The notes below the pieces were generated by a model. The model was not told the origin of the DNA, did not search any database, and saw only the letters and a program-made list of their open reading frames with translations. The position numbers and the translations under genes were made by a program. A DNA stretch of 64,000 bases from DATJPR01 sp963843525 (lineage in GTDB: Bacteria > Bacteroidota > Ignavibacteria > UBA10030 > UBA6906), in the NCBI GenBank assembly GCA_963843525.1, contig CAWJKM010000005.1, positions 620,001-684,000 on the forward strand, in the 5' to 3' direction. Shown one piece after another: positions 26,323-35,543 of the stretch (the first letter of the stretch is position 1; the number at the start of each line of letters is the position of its first letter).

Positions 26323-28482
26323 TCAAAGCATTCCACTCAGTCTCCGCAGGATCCACTCTGTTGCGAGAAGGAGGACGATTGCGATGATCATCCACATGGC
26401 CTGCCGGAGCGAGGAGTCCGTGGTATGGGCGATCGGTTGTTGAACAAATGCCGGGTGGGAAAAGAGCAGGGAATCGAGCCGGTCGATCTCACCCGGTTCA
26501 AGATATGCTCCACCCGTGCGATAGGCGAGTTGCCGCAAGAGCAAATGGTTTGCCCGGGTGTCCTGGAATTCCAGCTCCGTGCCACCGACGACAAACCGCC
26601 CGCGATCCTCGCCGAGCACTGCGCCGTTCACTGAACCGGTTGCGTGAAACGTGTAATCACCTTCAGTCAGCCCATCCAACGATCCTTCATATCTTCCCCC
26701 GCCGATCGGACGCATGTCGGTCTCGAATCGGAGGCCGTCGCGCTCAGCGGTGAGGTGGAGTGTGGCATTCTCGACCGGTTCCGCATTTTGGTTATAGATC
26801 TGGCCTGTGAATGTCGCCGGCTGTCCATCGGGGAAGGAATCCTCGACGGGTGAGACGCGGACCGGCCGCCGGTCATCCGGAGTAGTCAGCCACTTGATGG
26901 TGTTGGTCAGGAACGTTGCGAAGAGGTCGGCAGTCCCCGCAGATTCCTGTGTCATGAGGCGCCAGCGCCAGATGCCGTACGCGAGCAAGGCGACACTCTT
27001 TTCCTGACTGACAGATTGTGCAAGGAGGACAGGGTCGTGAGACGCGGCTTTTCCTGAGCGGGCAAAGCCGAGGACCACGCTTCCCGGTTTAGCCGTGTAG
27101 GAGCTCACCGTGCTGAACACCGGCGGCAGATTGTTCCATGCGGACCAGTCCGCTCCTCCTCCGAGGATTGGGTGTTCGCGTTGGTCGTCAGCGGGCTGAA
27201 AGGAGATTGATCGTTCCGTCTGAGTTCTCATCCCCACAGTGAAGGGCAGAGCGCCGGCGATATCGTGAAAGGAAGAAGGGCTTGCATGCCGTCCATCGAC
27301 GTACAGGATCGGCGTGAACGAGCCGGCGATTCGTTGCGAAAGCTGACGGGCGATCTCCGGGGAAGTTGAAGAGGTGGGGAATCCCACAAAGATGAAGCAA
27401 TCCGCGGAATCCAGGAATGCGAGGGGTGGGCGGCCCTCATAAAAGGTCCCCTGGGATGTTTGCGTCACCGAGCGGACCTGCAGGTTCTTATCCTCCTCCA
27501 GAGTCTGACGGACGATGGTGAGATCGGGGGAGGGTTCGCCGCCGATGATCAGGATTTTCAATTTGCTCTTGAGCACGCGTGCGACAAAGCTCCGCTGGTT
27601 GTTCGCGGCGGTAATTTCCCCCGGCAGCGATGAAACATCCACGGTGTAGCGATTGAGGCCGACACCGTCGGGCACATAGGACAGATCAATATTGTATTCC
27701 CTGCTCCCCGGCTGCAGCTGAAGCTTTGACCGATCGAGGACCTTCCCGCCTTCGCGGAGAGTCACTTCCACTCCGGCACTGTCGAAGCCGGAACTCAGGA
27801 CTGTGGCGCGGACCGGAGCGCGTGTTCCCGCGTACACCAGATCGTTCGCCGCAACGCGTGACACAAGAACATCCTTCTGTTCCGCCGTGTCGCCTATCCC
27901 GACACAGTAGAGCGGAACACCCAACCGTTCGGTCTCACCAAGGGGATCGCGTCCGATGGTGTACGTCCCGTCGGAGACGAGAAGGACGGCGTTGATGCGG
28001 CGGCGATCTTTCTCCGCGGAGATCGACTGCAGAGCAGAGGCGATGTCCGTTCCCCCCTCATTGAGCGACAAAGTATCCTTCGGAGTTCGGTCGTAGGGCC
28101 GGAGATGGATGCCGAACGTATAATAGAGCACGGAGGCCTTCGACATTACCCTGTCGAACACCCCGGCTGTCCGCACGTTCTCGATTTGCACACGACGGTT
28201 GCCGGACCGGTCGATAATGCGCATGCTCTTCGAATTATCGAAGAGCACTGCGAGAACCGGAGGCGTGGAAGTGGTGAAGCTGAGATGAAGGATCGGGTCG
28301 AACAACAGGAGAACCAGGAAGGCAAACACCAGGGCGCGGAGCGCCATCAGGATCCTGCGACGGGCCGGGGACACCGGCGGATGGGTCTTCCGGTAAAAAA
28401 AGGCTGCCGCAAGAATCGCGAGGATCGTCAGGAAAGCCACAATCCCGAGAGCGGCTGCGAGGTCGATGTGGATACCAGGCAC
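26323..28482 (-). CDS. VWA-domain membrane protein (partner of MoxR)
   Basis: The 719-residue protein has two N-terminal transmembrane helices (about 9-30 and 47-62), a VWA domain with an intact-looking MIDAS motif DNSKS (82-86) and TDIAS downstream, a glutamine-amidotransferase-like/beta region (KLKILIIGGEPSPDLTIVRQTL), an Ig-like part, and a C-terminal transmembrane helix (MWMIIAIVLLLATEWIL). MoxR AAA+ ATPases usually act with such VWA proteins in maturing or assembling envelope complexes. moxR lies 46 bp upstream on the same strand. Its precise substrate is unknown. Confidence 0.85.
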   Translation of the reverse strand: MPGIHIDLAAALGIVAFLTILAILAAAFFYRKTHPPVSPARRRILMALRALVFAFLVLLLFDPILHLSFTTSTPPVLAVLFDNSKSMRIIDRSGNRRVQIENVRTAGVFDRVMSKASVLYYTFGIHLRPYDRTPKDTLSLNEGGTDIASALQSISAEKDRRRINAVLLVSDGTYTIGRDPLGETERLGVPLYCVGIGDTAEQKDVLVSRVAANDLVYAGTRAPVRATVLSSGFDSAGVEVTLREGGKVLDRSKLQLQPGSREYNIDLSYVPDGVGLNRYTVDVSSLPGEITAANNQRSFVARVLKSKLKILIIGGEPSPDLTIVRQTLEEDKNLQVRSVTQTSQGTFYEGRPPLAFLDSADCFIFVGFPTSSTSPEIARQLSQRIAGSFTPILYVDGRHASPSSFHDIAGALPFTVGMRTQTERSISFQPADDQREHPILGGGADWSAWNNLPPVFSTVSSYTAKPGSVVLGFARSGKAASHDPVLLAQSVSQEKSVALLAYGIWRWRLMTQESAGTADLFATFLTNTIKWLTTPDDRRPVRVSPVEDSFPDGQPATFTGQIYNQNAEPVENATLHLTAERDGLRFETDMRPIGGGRYEGSLDGLTEGDYTFHATGSVNGAVLGEDRGRFVVGGTELEFQDTRANHLLLRQLAYRTGGAYLEPGEIDRLDSLLFSHPAFVQQPIAHTTDSSLRQAMWMIIAIVLLLATEWILRRLSGML

Positions 28483-28528
28483 GGGTGTTTGAAAATCCTT
28501 CGGGAGGGCGTTCTGCCGGGTGATGGAC

Positions 28529-29539
28529 CTACGTTGGTTGCGTCGTTTGGACCAGTCTCTCTACAATCGTCTCGGCGGTCACGCCATCAGCTTCGGCATT
28601 GAAGTTCGGCACAATCCGATGGCGGAGCACGGGAAGAGCGACATGACGGACATCCTCGATGTCAGGGGTGTGCCGGCCGTTCAGGATCGCGCGGGTTTTT
28701 GCGCCGAGGATCAGGTACTGTGAGGCACGGGGTCCTGCACCCCACGTGAGCCAGTCCCGGATAAACTGGGGGGCCGTTTCATTCTTCGGGCGTGTCATCG
28801 TTGCCAGGCGCACTGCAAACGCGATGACGTTGTCGGCTACGGGGACCCGGCGGACGAGGTCCTGGTACCTCATGATTTCCTTCCCATCCATGACCTGCTT
28901 CAGCGAAGGAGTGGCCTGACTCGTTGTTGCTTTGACAATCTGTATTTCCTGATCGTTCGTGGGATAATCGAGCCAGAGGTTGAACATGAATCTGTCGAGT
29001 TGGGCCTCCGGAAGCGGATAGGTCCCTTCTTGTTCAATCGGGTTCTGGGTGGCGAGGACAAAGAACGGCTCTTCGAGGATATGAGTCTGCCCTGCAGCCG
29101 TCACATGATGTTCCTGCATTGCCTCGAGGAGTGCGGCCTGCGTCTTTGGCGGAGTCCGGTTGATTTCGTCGGCGAGGACGATGTTTGCGAACACAGGACC
29201 CTGGATGAACTTGAAGGACTTCACACGACGGGCGCCCGACTCCTCAAGGATCTCCGTTCCGGTGATGTCGCTCGGCATGAGATCCGGCGTGAACTGGATT
29301 CGGCTGAACTTCAGGTCGACGACCTGGGCAAGGGTTCTGATCAGAAGAGTCTTGGCCAGACCGGGCACGCCGACCAGGAGGCAGTGTCCGCGCGCAAGCA
29401 GCGAAACCAGAAGCTGCTCAATGACGGCTTCCTGCCCGATAATGGTCTTCCCGATTTCCTTGGTAAGGGTCTGGTACGACGATTTCAGTTGCTCGACCCC
29501 GGCAACATCGGCCGACTGCTTTACTCGTTGTGGACTCAC
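28529..29539 (-). CDS. MoxR-family AAA+ ATPase
   Basis: The 336-residue ATPase has Walker A GVPGLAKT (57-64), Walker B IVLADEINR, sensor 1 VLATQNPIEQEGTYPLPEAQLDRF and a lid domain. These are hallmarks of MoxR. MoxR proteins act as chaperones with VWA-domain partners in metal insertion, membrane complex assembly or stress responses. The start is a GTG at 29539 behind GAGGTGAT. It is between the prolyl isomerase genes (44 bp upstream) and the VWA gene, all probably one transcript. Confidence 0.95.
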   Translation of the reverse strand: MSPQRVKQSADVAGVEQLKSSYQTLTKEIGKTIIGQEAVIEQLLVSLLARGHCLLVGVPGLAKTLLIRTLAQVVDLKFSRIQFTPDLMPSDITGTEILEESGARRVKSFKFIQGPVFANIVLADEINRTPPKTQAALLEAMQEHHVTAAGQTHILEEPFFVLATQNPIEQEGTYPLPEAQLDRFMFNLWLDYPTNDQEIQIVKATTSQATPSLKQVMDGKEIMRYQDLVRRVPVADNVIAFAVRLATMTRPKNETAPQFIRDWLTWGAGPRASQYLILGAKTRAILNGRHTPDIEDVRHVALPVLRHRIVPNFNAEADGVTAETIVERLVQTTQPT

Positions 29540-29583
29540 ATCACCTCGTCCGGATGAGATTAGAGGATCTTCCAGGGCACACT

Positions 29584-30855
29584 TCAGGTCTTGATCTGCC
29601 AGAATATCTCTTTATGCAACTTCTCCATCCATGCCTGGTAGTCCTTCGTGCGTTTCAGATTTAACGCAAGCGCCTCGATCTTGTGATAGTCCGTGCTGAG
29701 CGACATCTTGTGTGCCGCAGTGCGCTTCTTCAGCAGCACGATTTGATACCCGTAGGAGGTCCCTGCCGTGACACGGAACGGCAGACTGATTTCCCCGGCT
29801 TTCAAACTGTCGAGAGAGGGAATCCAGCCCTTGTCGAGCTGATCGTATTGAACCGTCCCGAGGGACCCGCCAAGGAGGTTGGACTCTTTGTCTTCCGAGA
29901 ACTTCTTCGCGAGCTCCGCAAAGCTCGTCCCGTGGATCGCAAGGTTCCGCACGGAATCGAGGAAAGCGACGGTGGAAGAGTCGCTCTGCTTATTTCGTTC
30001 GATGCGGATCAGGATATGCCGGGCATGCACGGCGTCGCCCCGCCGTTCGATGAGCTGGATGATATGAAACCCGAATTCCGTTTGGACGACCGGCGAGATC
30101 TGGCCTTCGGTCAGGCCGAACACGGCGCTCTCGAATTCCTTGACGAATTGTCCGCGACGGACGAGTCCAAGGTCTCCCCCCTGCTGTGCGCTCCCGGGAT
30201 CCTGCGAATACTTCTTCGCGAGCGTTGCGAAATCTGCGCCCGCTTTGAGGCTGTCGAGCAGCGCATTGGCTTTTTCCCTGGCGGCATCCACCGCCGAAGT
30301 GGATGGCCGCGGGGAAACATAGATGCGGGAAATCTCCACCTCTTCGGGCACGGGGGGAAGACTGTCTTGATAGGTCCGGAAGAAATCCTCCACTTCATAC
30401 CTGCCCACCTGGAGTCCCATGAATTGCTGTTGCTGCATCTTCTGCACGATGAGGTTCTTCCGCATCTCGTCCCGGTATTCCCGCTTGATCCGGCTGATGG
30501 GCATCCCGTAGATCTCTTCGAGCCGAGCTTCGGATCCGACTTGCTGCACCCGGGCTTTGATCTGCGAATCAAGTTGCTGTTGCACTTCGTCATCGCTCAC
30601 GGTAACGCTGTCCTCCGCGGCCTTCGCAATAATAAGCCGCTCGTTGATCATGTTCTGCAGAACCTGATCGCGCAGACCCGGCGTTTTCGGATCGATGTGA
30701 TTATTGAAGGCAAGGAATTGAATCTGGGAGTTCAACTCGGATTCCAGGATGACTTCTTTGTCGACGACAGCGACAATCTTGTCAAGGGTCTGCTCCTGGG
30801 CCAGGCCGGGCGAACACAGGGAGAAGAGAACGAAGACAGCAATGGCATATTTCAT
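29584..30855 (-). CDS. SurA-like periplasmic chaperone with two parvulin domains
   Basis: From the ATG at 30855 (MKYAIAVFVLFSLCSPGLAQ, a signal peptide) the protein has 423 residues. It has a SurA_N-type region (DKIVAVVDKEVILESELNSQI) and two parvulin domains, each with the FATLAKKYSQDPGSAQQGGDLG and HARHIL / FGFHIIQL motifs (roughly 165-260 and 270-375). SurA chaperones outer-membrane beta-barrel proteins and isomerises prolyl bonds. It is the third of three adjacent genes of this type. An upstream in-frame start at 30882 would add nine residues before the signal peptide and is less likely. Confidence 0.92.
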   Translation of the reverse strand: MKYAIAVFVLFSLCSPGLAQEQTLDKIVAVVDKEVILESELNSQIQFLAFNNHIDPKTPGLRDQVLQNMINERLIIAKAAEDSVTVSDDEVQQQLDSQIKARVQQVGSEARLEEIYGMPISRIKREYRDEMRKNLIVQKMQQQQFMGLQVGRYEVEDFFRTYQDSLPPVPEEVEISRIYVSPRPSTSAVDAAREKANALLDSLKAGADFATLAKKYSQDPGSAQQGGDLGLVRRGQFVKEFESAVFGLTEGQISPVVQTEFGFHIIQLIERRGDAVHARHILIRIERNKQSDSSTVAFLDSVRNLAIHGTSFAELAKKFSEDKESNLLGGSLGTVQYDQLDKGWIPSLDSLKAGEISLPFRVTAGTSYGYQIVLLKKRTAAHKMSLSTDYHKIEALALNLKRTKDYQAWMEKLHKEIFWQIKT

Positions 30856-30940
30856 GGGATAACGACTCTCACAATATTCCAACGAATTTCATTCAGCATC
30901 GCGAACGGTTCACGATGCCTGCCCGTGCGTTCCGGAGCTC

Positions 30941-31792
30941 TCACTCGGTCGGGATATTGCCGGGAACGACGTCGACATTTGCCCGCGTACGCAGATCGGA
31001 AATGAGTTTCTCGTACTCTTCCCGCCGGTGCTCGATAAGCAGGCGATCGCGCACATCGTTTCGCACATACCCCAGATCGGGGACCGTCCCCGGCCGCATC
31101 ATTGAATGGGTAATGAGAACATAGAAAGCCTTGTCCACCTTCAACACGAATGAGACATCCCCCCGGGGAATAGTCGTGGCCAGTTTCCAGAGTTCGGGGG
31201 GGTAGGTCCGTCCACGCGTGAAATACTGCTGGTAGGCCGACTGGAAGAGCGTGCGGTGGCCGGTGGAATCATCACGGTAGCGCGCAATCGCTTCTTCCCA
31301 GGTCGTCCCGCGCAGAATCTGTGTCCGGAACGCATTGGCCGCATCACGGTCGGAAAAGGCCGCAAAGCTCATATTCACAACATCCTCGCGCAGAGTGAAG
31401 CCTGCTTTGTGCAGCTGGTAGTAAGCTTCGATGGCAGCTTCGCCCGCGCCGGTCGTATCGTCGTAGATCTCCCTCTGGAGCAAAGCGGCGACGGCAAAGT
31501 GACGGCGCGCCTGCTCAGCCTCCCGTCGGACTTCTTCATCGTTGGCTATCCCCCGGCGTTCGGCTTCCTGGAACAGGAGCTCTGTAATGACCCACTCGTC
31601 GATATAACGATGCGCGTCCAGGACACTGTCCCTGCTCTGCGCCCGAACGCGCTCGATGTCCGCCTTCGTTAACGTGGTGTTGCCCACTTTGGCGACGTAC
31701 GTTCCTCCCTTATAGTGCTCGCATCCGCCGGCCAGGAAGGCGGCGGAGAGGAGAACGAACGAGAGGAGAAGTCTATTTCTCAGGAGGCGCAA
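30941..31792 (-). CDS. Putative peptidyl-prolyl isomerase-like lipoprotein
   Basis: The 283-residue protein has a lipoprotein signal (LLSAAFLAGGC). Its body resembles the SurA/PpiC helical chaperone region: VAKVGNTTLTKADIERVRAQ, an all-helical middle, then a weakly conserved parvulin-like stretch without the typical catalytic motifs. It may be a chaperone module without isomerase activity. The start overlaps the end of the upstream gene by 20 bp, so the two are translationally linked. Confidence 0.8.
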   Translation of the reverse strand: MRLLRNRLLLSFVLLSAAFLAGGCEHYKGGTYVAKVGNTTLTKADIERVRAQSRDSVLDAHRYIDEWVITELLFQEAERRGIANDEEVRREAEQARRHFAVAALLQREIYDDTTGAGEAAIEAYYQLHKAGFTLREDVVNMSFAAFSDRDAANAFRTQILRGTTWEEAIARYRDDSTGHRTLFQSAYQQYFTRGRTYPPELWKLATTIPRGDVSFVLKVDKAFYVLITHSMMRPGTVPDLGYVRNDVRDRLLIEHRREEYEKLISDLRTRANVDVVPGNIPTE

Positions 31793-34124
31793 ATGCCGAC
31801 CTCAGCACGTCTACATTTTCCTGAACAGGGTACTTCGCACGGAGACTGTTGATCCAGTTGTCCTTCAGGCGCTCGGACTCGGTATCCTGGTACATCCCGG
31901 AAACCTCCGGCTGCGCCTCGGCAAAGGATTTCAGGTGCGAGGGATCCTTGCCGTTCAACCGCACAAGAAGATAGACGCCCTTGAATTTGAACGGTGCACT
32001 CACTCCGCCGGGCTGCAACGAGTCGGCATGGTTGGCCCTCTCGTCCGAGAGAACAGGGACAAGTGACGAAACAGGCCGGGAGAGAATCAGCGGCTGCTTC
32101 CCGCTGATGGTCATGTCGACGGTGTGCACAAGCTCCTTCAGCTGTTTTGGAGAACTCGCCCGTCCTTCGATCGCGGGGCCGATCACCTCGCTCTGCGCAC
32201 GCACACGGGCCGTGTCGATCTTGAGCACGGCGGAAAGATATTTTTTCAACGTCACCAGCCGTTTCGGTGCAACGGTGGCGGCGGGCCCCTTCCCCGTGTC
32301 GGCGTGCGCGACGATATTTAACGCAAGACCGGGCTCCGCCTTGAACTCCTGCGCCATCGCAAGGAGGGTTTTCCTGGCTGCCTTGGTCAACTTGTCGGAA
32401 TTGCCGTCGAAGTTGACTGTCCAGTGAGTGGGTTGTGCCAGCCGCACGGAGTCTTCTTCGGCGATCCGCTCCAGCGATTCCCCGGATCTGGCTTTCCCCA
32501 GAACTTTCTCTGCGAGGGGCAGAGACGCCATCTGAATTTCGGTGATATCCAATCGGTCCGGCCACACAAACTTCGATTTGTTCTTCTCGTAGAAAATCTG
32601 GAGCAGCGAATCATTGGGCTCGATCTTGTTCCAGACATTTTCCTGCTCCATCGAATAGAGGAGCACGCCGTCGCGGTAGTCGTTGAGAATGCCTGCAAAA
32701 TCAGGGTACACATGGGCAAAGCTGTCGGCGGCCACTGTCCAGACAAATTGCTCCTTCACCTTGTTGAGCGGAGCCGTAAAGTTGGCGAAGCGCAACAGCG
32801 CGGCGGGGAAATCGGAACGTTGCCTGATCGTGCTGAGGGCACTATCGAGCGTCATGGATTGGCCATGAGCCCGAAAGATCACGGACCGGCCGAGGTCCGG
32901 GGTGAGGGTGGAATCCCAGCCGGATATGTGCGTCGTCTTGTTGGAATCGCATGTGGCAAGGAATTCTTTAACGGGGGCATCGTTCTCCACCAGGCCGACA
33001 GACTTCTCCAGTCGCGTCATGTACGAGCTGTAATCGCTTTCCGCGCGAAGTTGCTGGTAGACCTGCTGAAGCTCCGGTTTCAGTTCCTCATAGGTCTTCA
33101 CCGGGCGTTGCCCCGTGCATTTGATAATGTGGTAGCCGTAAGGCGACCGGACGATTCCCGAGGTTTCGCCGGGCTTGAGCTTGAACGCGGCCTCATCGAA
33201 GGGTATGACCCATCGACGGCGGGCGAACCACCCCAGATCGCCGCCCTGCGGCGCAGAACCGGGATCCCCGGAGTTTCTCTTCGCAAGCGCGGCGAAATCG
33301 CCGCCCTGCTTCAGGCTGTCAAGAATTGCGGCGGCTTTTGCATACGCTTTCGCCGTATCCTCGGGAGTCGGAGTCATGGAGGGGAAGCGGATCATGATGT
33401 GGCTGCAGTGTATCTCCCCCGGCGAGGCGTGACGATCTGTGACCTGAAGAATATGCAGCCCGAACCGCGTCCGGACCAGCGAAGCCTGTCCGACGGGAAG
33501 ACTGTAGGCCGCATCCTCGAAATCCGGAATCATCATCCCGGAGGTGAAGTAGTAGAGATCCCCGCCGTTTTCTTTTGCTGACGGGTCAATGGAATATTGT
33601 TTTGCAAGGAGATCGAACGGGGTGCCCTTCTTGAGTTCCGCGAGGATCTCGTTGCCCTTCTTGTATGCCGCGAGAGATTCCGCAGTCGTCGCGTTCGGTT
33701 GCAGCGTCAGCAGAATATGCCGAGCACGGACTTCTTCTTTTCTCCGGTCATAGAGCGATCGCAGTGCCGGCTGAATAATCTCACGGTCTGTCACATAGGA
33801 TTGTGTCAGCGTCCCCTTGTACTGGCGGATTTCATACCTGATGGCGGGCTCGTTCTCAAGGTTGTTCTCCTTCGCATCCTTGAGTTTCAAGCGATAGTCA
33901 ACCATCAAATCCAGGAAATGCTTCCGATCGGCAAAACTCAGAGTCTTGGCGGAATCGCGCGACGGCGCGTTCTTCAAATACTGGGTTTCATATTGTGAAA
34001 GTGTGATCGGCTCACCTGCAACAGTGGCGACAACAGCATCGTGCTCTTTGGGAGAGCACCCGGAGAGGACAATTGCACATCCGGCAATGGCGAGGCAACG
34101 CCTCCAAAGAAGGTCGAACGACAT
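31773..34124 (-). CDS. Large lipoprotein with two parvulin domains and an additional OmpA-like region
   Basis: The 783-residue protein starts at the ATG at 34124 (MSFDLLWRRCL); its lipobox is AIVLSGC. A SurA_N-like region (VATVAGEPITLSQYETQYL) is followed by two parvulin domains (about 130-235 and 240-340). A second half includes an OmpA-like segment (WTVNFDGNSDKLTKAARKTL...NIVAHADTGKG) around residues 540-640. A start at 34172 would fall at the predicted transcription start, so I reject it. It is the first gene of the operon. A parvulin/OmpA combination suggests a chaperone tethered near peptidoglycan; this is an inference. Confidence 0.85.
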   Translation of the reverse strand: MSFDLLWRRCLAIAGCAIVLSGCSPKEHDAVVATVAGEPITLSQYETQYLKNAPSRDSAKTLSFADRKHFLDLMVDYRLKLKDAKENNLENEPAIRYEIRQYKGTLTQSYVTDREIIQPALRSLYDRRKEEVRARHILLTLQPNATTAESLAAYKKGNEILAELKKGTPFDLLAKQYSIDPSAKENGGDLYYFTSGMMIPDFEDAAYSLPVGQASLVRTRFGLHILQVTDRHASPGEIHCSHIMIRFPSMTPTPEDTAKAYAKAAAILDSLKQGGDFAALAKRNSGDPGSAPQGGDLGWFARRRWVIPFDEAAFKLKPGETSGIVRSPYGYHIIKCTGQRPVKTYEELKPELQQVYQQLRAESDYSSYMTRLEKSVGLVENDAPVKEFLATCDSNKTTHISGWDSTLTPDLGRSVIFRAHGQSMTLDSALSTIRQRSDFPAALLRFANFTAPLNKVKEQFVWTVAADSFAHVYPDFAGILNDYRDGVLLYSMEQENVWNKIEPNDSLLQIFYEKNKSKFVWPDRLDITEIQMASLPLAEKVLGKARSGESLERIAEEDSVRLAQPTHWTVNFDGNSDKLTKAARKTLLAMAQEFKAEPGLALNIVAHADTGKGPAATVAPKRLVTLKKYLSAVLKIDTARVRAQSEVIGPAIEGRASSPKQLKELVHTVDMTISGKQPLILSRPVSSLVPVLSDERANHADSLQPGGVSAPFKFKGVYLLVRLNGKDPSHLKSFAEAQPEVSGMYQDTESERLKDNWINSLRAKYPVQENVDVLRSAFAPPEK

Positions 34125-34181
34125 AGTTGAAGCTCTCACGTGATATTTTTGGGGAAAAAGTGTAATAGGCAAGAGTTTACT

Positions 34182-34210
34182 ATTATACCCAAAACCGCGG
34201 GCGGATGCAA
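34182..34210 (-). promoter_or_regulatory. Near-consensus promoter of the prolyl isomerase-MoxR-VWA operon
   Basis: On the minus strand TTGCAT (34205-34210) is followed by exactly 17 bp and then TATAAT (34182-34187). Transcription should begin near 34175, about 50 bases before the ATG at 34124. It is one of the best promoter matches in the window. Confidence 0.8.
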
Positions 34211-34283
34211 GAACGGTCCATTCGATATTGCGGGGAAATAAAGGAAAATTTCATGGAAATCAGCATGGCATCGCCCATCGCCC

Positions 34284-35510
34284 TCAGTGTATCTGCGCGA
34301 GCGCCTGCGAAAAGTCCTCCTTGATGTCGTCGATACTCTCAAGACCCGCGGAGATCCTGATCATTCCGGGGGTGACTCCATGGCGTGCGAGTTCCTCGTC
34401 GGTCATGTTGATGTGGGAGGAATAGACGGGAATGCTGACGAGGGTCTCTGCTCCACCGAGCGACATGGCGTTCACTGCAACCCGCAGTGCATCGCATACA
34501 GCTACAGCCCCGTCGACACCACCGTGAACCTCGATGGTAAGCATTCCGCCGAACCCGCCATGCATCTGCCGTTTCGCAACCGTATGGTCAGGATGTGAGC
34601 GCAACCCGGGATACAGAACCCTGAGGACGTGCTTCTGTTTCTCAAGGAACCGCGCGAGGGCCAGAGCGTTCTCGTTCTGACGTTGCACGCGAAGCTCAAA
34701 GGTCTTCAGGCTGCGGATCAGGAGATATGCCGCAAAAGGATCAGCGCATCCGCCGTAATACTTCATGCGCGTATGCGCCTCGCGCACGAATTCCGCCTTT
34801 CCGGCGACAACTCCGCCCATCAGATCTGTGTGTCCCCCGAGATACTTCGTCGCGCTTTCTACCACCACATCAACGCCAAACCGGAACGGATCCTGATTTA
34901 CCGCCGTAGCAAAGGTATTATCGGCAATAACCATGACTTTCGTGCCCGCCCGCTTCTCGCCCTCCCTGACGGCGGAGACCAGTTGCTTTATATCGACGAT
35001 TCCGATTGTCGGATTTGTCGGAGTTTCACAGTATACGACCTTTGTCTGCCGGCCAATCATTCCTGCCAGATTCCGGAGCGCATCCGCTTCGGCATAGCGG
35101 ACATTGATCCCATGGTCGCTCAGGATATCCCGGAAGAAGCGGTATGTTCCTCCGTAGAGTGCCGGGGTACTGATAATTTCCTCGCCGGTTTTCACCGCCG
35201 CAAGAATCGCCGAACTTATGGCGGCCATCCCGGATGAGACAAAAAGGGCTTTCTCGGCATTCATCACGAGCGCCAGTCGCTCTTCCGCCTCGCGGACGGT
35301 GGGATTGTGATACCTCGTGTACACCAGAACGTCCGGGTCCCCCTGCGCATACCGGATGGCGTCCCCGGAACTTTCAAACCTGTAGGTGGAGGTTTGAACA
35401 ATGGGAGTTGCGACCGGAGCTTTGAATGGATAGAGCTTGTTGCCGTGAATCGCACGGGTGGAGAGCGCGACGGAGTGCGGGGTAATCGGTTTGCGGGTCA
35501 TATTCGCCAA
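34284..35510 (-). CDS. Cys/Met-metabolism PLP-dependent enzyme (cystathionine or methionine gamma-lyase type)
   Basis: The 408-residue fold-type I enzyme has the PLP lysine in ESATKYLGGHTDLMGG (around residue 221), the YTRYHNPT substrate loop, SSGMAAISSAIL, ETPTNPT and the C-terminal SLGGAETLVSIP motif. Members include cystathionine gamma-synthase, cystathionine gamma-lyase, O-acetylhomoserine sulfhydrylase and methionine gamma-lyase, and sequence alone does not tell which this is. It lies 33 bp after the panE-like gene on the same strand. Confidence 0.9.
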   Translation of the reverse strand: MANMTRKPITPHSVALSTRAIHGNKLYPFKAPVATPIVQTSTYRFESSGDAIRYAQGDPDVLVYTRYHNPTVREAEERLALVMNAEKALFVSSGMAAISSAILAAVKTGEEIISTPALYGGTYRFFRDILSDHGINVRYAEADALRNLAGMIGRQTKVVYCETPTNPTIGIVDIKQLVSAVREGEKRAGTKVMVIADNTFATAVNQDPFRFGVDVVVESATKYLGGHTDLMGGVVAGKAEFVREAHTRMKYYGGCADPFAAYLLIRSLKTFELRVQRQNENALALARFLEKQKHVLRVLYPGLRSHPDHTVAKRQMHGGFGGMLTIEVHGGVDGAVAVCDALRVAVNAMSLGGAETLVSIPVYSSHINMTDEELARHGVTPGMIRISAGLESIDDIKEDFSQALAQIH

Positions 35511-35543
35511 GGATTAGTGGAACAATGCTGAGAGCGCAGTCAA

